NCBI RefSeq assembly: GCF_002775205.1
Contig: NC_036448.1
Coordinates: 4,428,572 to 4,492,571 of the forward strand
DNA length: 64,000 nucleotides
Origin: Xiphophorus maculatus
Lineage: Eukaryota > Chordata > Actinopteri > Cyprinodontiformes > Poeciliidae
Direction: 5' to 3'
Positions 57,701 through 64,000 of the stretch are shown here, piece after piece; position 1 is the stretch's first letter; every line of letters begins with the position of its first letter. The position numbers were made by a program, and so were the translations under genes. The notes under the pieces are model-generated. The model ran no database searches, was not told the origin of the DNA, and saw only the letters and a program-made list of their open reading frames with translations.

Positions 57701-60700
57701 TGGTATTGCAAGCAGAAAAACGGGGATCGCTGCACCCCTAGTTTAAATTCTATAAATAATCTCGGAACGCGATCAGAATTTGGTTCGAACCATCTTTGTG
57801 AAACCGGAGTCCGCTTTAGGCTGCTGTAGTAACAAGGCAAAAATGTCGAGCAGGGTCACTGGCTGAGTGGCTGGCGGACCACCCGGTGATGCTGGGTGGC
57901 ATATTACCCATGGTGCTGCGGGGCCTTGTGAAGGCGGAACTGTCCGTCTCCAGCGTCTCCACACTCAAGCGGATCTGCAGGGAGTGCCGGCAGGACCTGG
58001 CACCCTACGCTCAGGACATCCTCACCGTGTCTCAGGTCTGACACACGACCCGTCACGCCTCCACGTCGTCACAACTCTGATTATTTTGTTTCTTTTCTGC
58101 TCTTGTCCTTAAGGACGTGCTGGTGAAAGAAATCCATGAGGTGAGTAAGTACCATGCACATCTTATTAGCTCTGTTTTTAGTTTTAAGACAACCAGCTGC
58201 ATTGGTGTGTGTGTATGTGTGTGTGTGTGTGCAGAGCAGCCAGTGCATGTGGCTGATGCAGGCCCTGGGTTTCCTGCTGTCAGCCCTGCCAGCAGAGGAG
58301 ATTTTAGGCAGACTGCACTCACTCATCAGCCCTCACATTCAGCAGCTGGACTCACTGGTTCGGCAGGAGGTAAGCCTGAAGCACAAAGGAGTTTACAAAA
58401 AGGAGTAAATAACTGCTGGAGTCTGGCCTGTGCAAACATAAAAGCCTAGACCAAGTCCACACCTATCTGGATATGTGGGAAAACAAATACATTTTTATGA
58501 ATTTTGGCCTTTCATACCCACAAAAACTCAGTTTTGTAAAACTAAAAACGACTACTTATAAAAAAAAAGTCCAACCAAAGTAGAAATTTGAGAAAAACTC
58601 AATACTTGTGTCTGCATGTGTACTAACGGTGAGCGATATGGACTCAAAGTTTTACCACAGAATTGTGGTACCATTATGATAAAGATTTCTTACTACTTGT
58701 TTTTTTTTTTTTAAATTAACTGTATAGCTGGCACAGCGCCACAAACAAATTCTGCTCTTAAAAAAAAAAAAAAACTCATTTATGACATGTTTCTTTACCA
58801 GTCAGATAAAAAAAAAACCCAACTGTGATTTGTATCACAGAACTGCACACGGCAATGTCATTCAATCATATATTTTGGCATTTATTTATATTTTTCCTTG
58901 AACAAACAGAAGAGGAAATACTAAATTAAAAAAAGACAATCCTTTATCATGTATCATGACAATGATGAATGAGAATTTTTTAAAAGAAATTTATTACGAT
59001 AAATTATAAGCGATACGGTAAATGCCGTATCTGGTAAATTCTGGTATGTCACATTTACTAAATGTGACATATTTGCCAAGGAGCCTCAAGTAAACCTACC
59101 GTATGGTATATACTGTATCTGTCCACACAAATGAACCTCCTGGCGCCATGTTTAATTTCTAACAGGAAGTCTTGATTGTTTTGAAATAATTTGATCGTCT
59201 GCTATAGGCGTTAGCTTTGCGCTCCACTGCCCCCTACAGGTTTGGAATGATTAAACCAACACTCAGGGGCGGGTTTGTGTGAGTTTATGTGGATGAAACT
59301 TTTTCTGAAACAGATCCTGTGTGTGCATACATTAAATAGACCTGTGTTCGTGTATACACATAGCTTCCACTAATCAAAAGTAGGAAGCATAATTTCTTCT
59401 CTTAGAGGTTTGTCTGGACTCAACATTAATATAACGGTGTAGAGGAGATGACATTTCCTTTAAACAAATCAGCTGACCCTTCCAATGAAGCTGATGATCA
59501 GTTCTGCAGATAGAATTAGGTTTGGAGACTTAAAATGTCGCACTAAATCATCTAAACATTGACTGCGAGACCAAGAAACGTCTGTAAATGTCAAGATCAC
59601 ATTTCTCTCCATCTCAATAGCCTGACCCTGCCACTAAGCAAGGCATCATGTCCATCCTGGGTTTGCTGTCCAGCCTGTTTACCACCCTGGATGTCAACAG
59701 GCATGCGGATGGCTTAGACGAAGAAGACGCCAGCCCCAGACTCACAGCTGCACAGAGCATTCAAAACCCAGTTAGTTTACCAAAAAATAAATCAATAAAA
59801 ATGACGCAATAATAAAGTGAAAGGTTATAATTTTTGTATGTTTTACCTTCTTCTTCTACACGTTTAGGTTGTGGTTGTGCTGCAGCAAGTGTTCCCTTTA
59901 ATTCAGACCATCATTAGCAAATGGCTTCATGACTCGGAAGTAGTTGAGGTATTCGTTTTTGGGTTGTTGTTTTTTTTTTAGCTCACTCATCGCTTCATCT
60001 GACTGCTACATACATATTTCATCAGCCTTTGCATGCTTAATGACCCTCTCATCCTAGGCCGTGTGCGGGGTCTTTGATAAATCAGTCCGGACCCTGCTGC
60101 ACGACTTTGGCCCCATGGTGGCTCGGCTGAGTGAGATGCTGGGACAAATCTACAGCACTTACCCACAAGCCCCTGCCCTGGATCTGACTCGTCAGGCATG
60201 GATCCACAGATCTGAGCTGGGATAAAATAATAAAATTTCATAAAAAACGTTGCTCGGTGTGGAAAAGCCAGGATTAATTTCACATTCTCTTTAGATGATG
60301 CTTATCTTTGCTGGAGAGGAGCAACACATGTCAGACGTCAGAAGTCTTGTGGAAGTGCTGACCTCAACCACGCTTTCTATATTCCAGCAAGGTAACAAGG
60401 GCTGTATTACACTGTTGCATATATTTGAGTCATGATTTATTTTGCTTCCAAAATTGAAATTTTTCAAACACATCTGAATAGGGATTAATAGACCTGAGTC
60501 AAGTTGAACCCTCAATTGGTGTCAAACGTTTGTGCAGCAAAAATGGTTTTGTTTGCGCCGCTCTCCTCTTACAGATATAACCGTTTTCAGAGGTCATCAA
60601 AGGCCAACCAGCCAGTCCACATTTACCAAGTCAAACTAAATGTGGTGTCAATCAACCGTTAGAGTTGTGCAGCAAAAATTTTAGTTTGTGCCATTCTCAT

Positions 60701-63700
60701 TTTTAAAATAATAATAAAAAAAAGTCTCCAGAGGTATTCAGAGATCAATCTGCCCTCCTCCATCCCACATCACCGGGAATCAAAAAAAATTCATACATAT
60801 TCATTTAGCTATTTTTGTGCAACTAAAAGTTTGACGCAAAATTTGTTTGAATTTGTAAATGTTCGGGGGCCGGTTGACCCTTTGTGACCTCTGGAAACAT
60901 TTATTAATATCTTAAAAAAAATGATAGGGGCACAAACAAAATCTTTTATGCATGTGACACTAATTTTATTAGATTTAAAAAATGTGGGCTGGGGCCAACT
61001 TCACTCAGGTGATGTAAAAACTTTAGGAGGATTAAAAAAAGAACAATGACACAACTATTTGACCCTACTTAAAGACAACCATATTTCAATTGTGTTTATC
61101 ATACTAATCCAATCAAATGCATTTTTTTACAGACAATATATTTAGGTGATTCTTTTCCACATTTTACATGATTCAACATCCCCGGGTATGTTGAAAATAA
61201 GAACAGCGTTCAGAAAAATCTGAAAAGCTTCCATTCGAAACAAATCTAATAAAATTTGGATCTTTGGAGGCAAGTTGAAGCAATTTTGAGCGACTCAACA
61301 CTGGGTGACAGTACTTTGTGCTCTACGTGTGACTCGGCAGGTCCAAGGGATCATCCTGACATCGCAGAGTCGTTCATGAACCTCCACGCTCAGGTTGGTG
61401 GACGGCGCATCGAAACGCAGCCAGTAACTGAAACCATCACAGCTGCTCTTTGTCTGTCAAACATTTAGATTCTTAAAAGGAGTCCAGACTTGTACCCGTC
61501 GACCCAACTGGACGTCAAAGCTCTGTTTTACTCAGGTGAGCATCAGCGCAGGACGGCGTTCTTTACAAAACTCCACAATGCAGGGCTTCAAAAATATTCT
61601 CTCCTGTTTGTCTGCAGGGATTCTGTCCATCAAGTTCCCAGAGACGCCCACTGTTAAAGCAGCCTGCCTATTCTTTGTAAGCAGCAAATGGGAGGGCGAG
61701 GGAGGTGTGACATTTCAGATCGGGAACAATTGTTCCTTAAATCATACAATTTTCATTTTCTGTCATTTTACCAACAGACAGAGTTTTTGAGTCACTGCAA
61801 AGACATGCCGGCTCTGAACGACGTGCTGCAGAGCGATGGAAAGATCCTGACAGAGACGGTGCTGCAGGTAGACCGGCTCGTCGTCTGCATTATTCTGATC
61901 CGCCCTCATGCATCTGCGTTGCTCCTCTCCCAGGCAGTCGGAGGGGGTTCTTCACGCAGCCTGGCAGAGAACTTCTCCGAGGTTCTGCTCAGTCTGAACA
62001 GACACAGTCCGGGTCTGCTGTCTCAGTGGCTCACAGAGACCCTGCAGACCCCCGGGTTCCCGTCGGCACATGTGACTATGGAGCAGAAGCACACCTTCTC
62101 TCAGCAGATCCTGAGGTAAGCTAACATTTGCTGTAATCCAGGTGTTATATTTCAGGACGGTATCATGTGTTTTCCAGCCACACAGTGTTATTTTATAGCA
62201 CAATCAAGAAACTATGTTAAATTCAGTTCTTAAAAGAAGCATTATGGATCAAATATGACTTAAAAGAAATTTGACTTTGTAATTTAATGCCTTGAAAATG
62301 GGCCTCTGTCTCTTTAAAAACCCCTGCCCTTTCTGAAACTCCACCTTCAGGAGGTCAACACAACATGGCTCCTCCATTAACCCTTTAATAGAGGGTTAAC
62401 GTTTTTACCAGTGTTATAATCTACTCTGGGTGTTTGCTAATTGTTGCTGGCTAGTCTGAAGGAGCTGAGTGAGGGAGCCGTGGGCCAGGGCTGCTCTGTG
62501 AAGAGGAAGTTTAGAGGCTTGAACTGCAGCTCTGAGCAGGAGATTAGTCCTCGAAGGCAGGGTTAGATCCATACAGGCGTTCTGCACAGCTGAATGGTTG
62601 CCATGGGAGATTACAGGATATCTCAAACATAAAATTTCCAATAAATAAAAAAAGAAGTACTTATAATTATAGAGTAATAAATCTTCACAGACTAATAGTT
62701 ATCCATCCATCCATCCATCCATCCATCTTCTTCCGCTTATCCGAGGTCGGGTCGCGGGGGTAGCAGCTTCAGAAGGGAGGCCCAGACTTCCCTCTCTCTC
62801 CCCAGCCACTTCTTCTAGCTCCTCCAGTGGAATCCCGAGGCGTTCCCAGGCCAGCCGAGAGACATAGTCCCTCCAGTGTGTCCTGGGTCTTCCCCGGGGC
62901 CTCCTCCCGGTGGGACGTGCCCGGAACACCTCACCAGGGAGGCGTCCAGGAGGCATCCTAACCAGATGCCCGAGCCTCCTCAACTGACTCCTCTCGTTAT
63001 CTTAATAGTAATAGTTAATGTGATCACGTTAATAGTTATCTTAATAGTAATGATTTAGTTCACCTAGTTTATACATTTCTGATTATGTGTGTGTCTAAAA
63101 CAAACGGAGCCGTGTCACATCCTATTTAAACCCCAGGGGAACAAATACTAGTTAATAGCTTCCTAATTTACACTTAGGAATTATTAGCTAAGAACTATCT
63201 ACCATAGCCATGAATTACTAGTTAAAAGCTTCTTAGACACCTGAAAAATGATTTCAAATGCTTCCATTGCTTGTATTTTTTAAAGTGATTGTTAGAGGTA
63301 CATTTTTCTTTTTTGTACCTTATGCAAATTAAAGATTTTTTTTCTCTCAAAACAGTCAGAACTCGATTATGCTACTGTAAAAAAAAAAAGTTATTTAAGA
63401 AATTACATATTTTTATTTGCAAAAACCTAGAAAATTCTTTGATCAGTTTTATGGAGCCCAGCATCTCACTGTGTTTTCAGATCTTTAAAATAAAAGCCTC
63501 TACTGTCAAACTAATAAAAACTAAAAAAATTTTTTTTATGTATGATTGTGTTTTACTCAGTGAACAAACTCAGGAGTCACTTGATGATCAAAGCTGGTAC
63601 TTTAACAGCTTTTCCTACACAAGGTGTCCTTCCTTCCAGGGAACAAACAAACAAGCGTCGCGTCAAGGAGACGGTGAAGGAGTTCTCTCTGCTCTGCAGG

Positions 63701-63733
63701 GGGCTGCAGGGGGCCGGCTTCTCTGAATGCTAG
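48715..63733 (+). CDS. ipo13: importin-13
   Basis: Complete, 969 aa in 21 exons: 48715-48783, 49269-49394, 50979-51619, 52595-52735, 52800-52941, 53086-53252, 54654-54774, 57049-57196, 57854-58035, 58114-58140, 58235-58369, 59621-59770, 59868-59948, 60058-60195, 60295-60391, 61341-61393, 61469-61535, 61618-61676, 61778-61867, 61934-62115 and 63640-63733 (TAG). Importin-13 is a karyopherin of HEAT repeats that imports cargo such as MAGO-Y14 and exports eIF1A under Ran control. Visible: LEFTQENIETALYQLYFDPD, the importin-beta N-terminal part (NVAQKWLTQAQA), FFGASTLHIKICRHW, VLTRLCVALASMAL, GIPGHYPVNETTSSLTLTFW, FQSIAETIDVNYSDVIPGLI, QCMWLMQALGFLLSAL, RDHPDIAESFMNLHAQ and NKRRVKETVKEFSLLCRG. Human IPO13 is 963 aa. 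All introns are GT-AG except the one at 60196-60294, which begins GC. Which fish copy (a or b) is unknown. Confidence 0.96.
50307..50530. mobile_element. hAT-like MITE with perfect 8-bp target duplication
   Basis: Ends CAGGGGTGGGCAACTCCAGG and (complement) CAGGGGTGGGCAATCCTGGT; 13 of the first 13 bases are inverted exactly. Flanked by GCTTAACC on both sides (50299-50306 and 50531-50538). 224 bp, no coding capacity, in ipo13 intron 2. Exact duplication points to a recent insertion. Confidence 0.85.
51663..52279. mobile_element. family-A repeat in ipo13 intron 3
   Basis: Starts GCTGAGGTGATTTTTCGG next to TA and ends GTAATGGAAACACAGC followed by TA. Shares CACGAGTCACGTGATCA, AGACGACAGGAAGGAGG and CACTGCAATTGCGAAATTGT with the copies at 8317 and 23466. 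It contains a hairpin (51,868-51,906). Confidence 0.6.
51868..51906. repeat. 14-bp perfect inverted repeat, 11-nt loop
   Basis: TGAACCGTGAATAT and its exact complement ATATTCACGGTTCA are separated by 11 nt, inside the family-A repeat of ipo13 intron 3. Confidence 0.8.
52305..52580 (+). mobile_element. tRNA-derived SINE ending next to ipo13 exon 4
   Basis: A B-box-like GGTTCAAGCCC (52,357-52,367) is followed by CCTTGGGCAAGACACTTCACC, then GCCCCAGGGCAGCTGTGATG and TGAATGGCTGATT-type sequence, a body found in many fish SINEs. It ends about 15 bp before the acceptor of ipo13 exon 4 (52,594), so its tail probably supplies the polypyrimidine tract. Confidence 0.6.
54812..55441. mobile_element. family-E inverted-repeat element in ipo13 intron 7
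   Basis: Ends AAGGGGCAGTGTCA and (complement) AGGGGCAGTATTATG. Internal blocks match 40,511-41,060 in the same order and orientation. Non-coding. Confidence 0.68.
55504..55942. mobile_element. Tc1-like non-autonomous element in ipo13 intron 7
   Basis: Ends CAGGTGCATCTCAGTAAATT and (complement) CAGGTGCAGCTCAGTAAATT are inverted repeats of at least 20 bp with one mismatch. This terminus (CAGGTGCATCTCAATAAATT) is typical of a widespread fish Tc1-like group. 439 bp, no transposase frame. Confidence 0.75.
57276..57740. mobile_element. ATCGG-type hAT-like MITE in ipo13 intron 8
   Basis: Ends TAGAGATGCATCGACC and (complement) TAGGGGTGCAGCGATCC are inverted. Flanks TTTTAAAT and GTTTAAAT agree at 7 of 8 positions. 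Internal GGATCGGTATCAGCCGATGC and CAGATATCGGTATTGG give the family signature. Best copy of the family at 5228 and 10336. Confidence 0.72.
58206..58233 (+). repeat. (GT)n microsatellite abutting ipo13 exon 11
   Basis: About 26 bp of GT/GTAT repeats run directly into the acceptor GTGCAG of exon 11, so the exon has almost no classical pyrimidine tract. Confidence 0.8.
58627..59036 (+). mobile_element. CGATAAA-family MITE copy in ipo13 intron 11
   Basis: Contains GGTGAGCGATATGGACTCAA at its left, TGTGATTTGTATCAC, CATTTATTTATA, GACAATCCTTTA, and AAATTTATTACGATAAATTA at its right. Ends are approximate. Confidence 0.5.
60196..60294 (+). other. ipo13: non-canonical GC-AG intron 14 of ipo13
   Basis: Exon 14 must end ...LDLTRQ (CAG 60193-60195) and exon 15 starts MMLIFAGEE after TTTAG (60294) to keep the family sequence and phase. 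The intron then begins GCATGG rather than GT. No GT within reach gives an in-frame join that keeps these residues. Confidence 0.75.
60500..61000. repeat. two direct and one inverted copy of a ~130-bp unit in ipo13 intron 15
   Basis: The unit runs GTGTCAA...GTGCAGCAAAAAT, GTTTGYGCC, ...CCAGAGGTCA...AAAGGCCAACC. Copies start near 60,520 and 60,640; an inverted copy (AGGGGCACAAACAAAATCTT and CCGGTTGACCCTTTGTGACC) lies at about 60,860-60,980. It may be a decayed palindromic mobile element. Confidence 0.5.
62282..62640 (-). mobile_element. family-E element, inverted and truncated
   Basis: Complement of parts of 54,812-55,441: GGGCCTCTGTCTCTTT, GAAACTCCACCTTCAGGAGG, ACATGGCTCCTC and GGTTGCCATGGGAGATTA appear in reverse order. 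In the last ipo13 intron. Confidence 0.6.
62701..62992 (-). mobile_element. Rex3/RTE-type LINE, 5'-truncated 3' end
   Basis: On the minus strand about 90 codons are open: GHLVRMPPGRLPGEVF, RPRGRPRTHWRDYVSRLAWE and RLGIPLEELEEVAGERE, the C-terminal part of the reverse-transcriptase polyprotein. They run straight into a (GGAT)n tail at 62,701-62,727. The short GATG-type tail and strong 5' truncation are known features of Rex3 elements in fish. Only the last 290 bp are present; the piece is inactive. Confidence 0.8.
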
Positions 63734-63871
63734 CCGTCGGCAGGACAACCCGGAGCGGGACGATCCACTCAGGACGAGGCGCTGGATGAACAGAAAAACA
63801 CCTGGACACGACAACGCGCGCGCATTCGGAGGACAGTTAAGCACATCTGAGTCACTGTGGGACATGTTTTT

Positions 63872-63877
63872 AATAAA
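63872..63877 (+). terminator. ipo13: candidate poly(A) signal of ipo13
   Basis: AATAAA 139 bp after the ipo13 stop, followed by GT-rich sequence (GTTGTCAGAAAGTGTCACAGTG). The remaining 120 bp to the window edge show no other gene. Confidence 0.6.
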
Positions 63878-64000
63878 ATAGTTGTCAGAAAGTGTCACAG
63901 TGCCATGAATGTACATTTACTGGAAGAAAAAAAACAACAAAAAACAACAACACTGATTAAAGCAATCTGTTGTTGCAGGTGAATGAGTGTTTACTGATTG

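Noticed and set aside
62699-62983. 94-codon minus-strand frame as a host gene
   Set aside because: It is the C-terminal end of a Rex3/RTE LINE with its GGAT tail, inside the last ipo13 intron.

Overview
The window is nuclear DNA from a teleost fish. Every gene is built of short exons with GT-AG introns, the proteins are plainly vertebrate, and the spacers are full of fish-type repeats: hAT-like and Tc1-like DNA elements, tRNA-derived SINEs, and a Rex3/RTE LINE tail ending in GGAT repeats. The exact species cannot be told from sequence alone. There is no bacterial, plasmid or CRISPR content. I recognised no LTR element or virus-derived element.

Layout from left to right: (1) the 3' half of hsd17b7 (+, 359-2058), a sterol-pathway ketoreductase whose first exons lie left of the window; (2) serbp1 (+, 4026-11334), an RGG-rich RNA- and ribosome-binding protein, complete in 8 coding exons; (3) slc35d1 (+, 14033-18048), a nucleotide-sugar transporter in 12 exons; (4) mier1 (-, 20388-30933), an ELM2-SANT corepressor subunit in 13 coding exons, tail-to-tail with slc35d1; (5) dynlt5 (-, 32558-34274), a Tctex-type dynein light chain in 4 coding exons, with an RFX X-box upstream; (6) mgst3 (+, 35996-37591), a MAPEG-family glutathione transferase/peroxidase, head-to-head with dynlt5; (7) a mucin-like single-pass membrane protein that I cannot name (-, 40338-47985, 5 coding exons); (8) ipo13 (+, 48715-63733), importin-13, complete in 21 exons and head-to-head with the mucin-like gene.

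Exon joins were checked by hand for splice dinucleotides and phase. Each complete model closes in frame: serbp1 382 aa, slc35d1 339 aa, mier1 529 aa, dynlt5 169 aa, mgst3 154 aa, mucin-like 258 aa, ipo13 969 aa. From general knowledge, serbp1, slc35d1, mier1 and dynlt5 have human counterparts close together on 1p31, while hsd17b7 and mgst3 match genes on 1q23-24 and ipo13 matches one on 1p34. The window therefore joins blocks that are scattered along human chromosome 1. The genes do not form a pathway or operon.

The most unusual observations are: an apparent GC-AG intron in ipo13; a 9-nt first coding segment plus a 25-nt microexon in mier1; a full RFX X-box upstream of dynlt5; the unnamed mucin-like gene with a coding GCC/poly-alanine run and a 14-residue last exon; an slc35d1 stop codon lying inside a strong splice-donor sequence; and a nested set of transposons in mier1 for which a second repeat copy at 46.4 kb gives the matching empty site.
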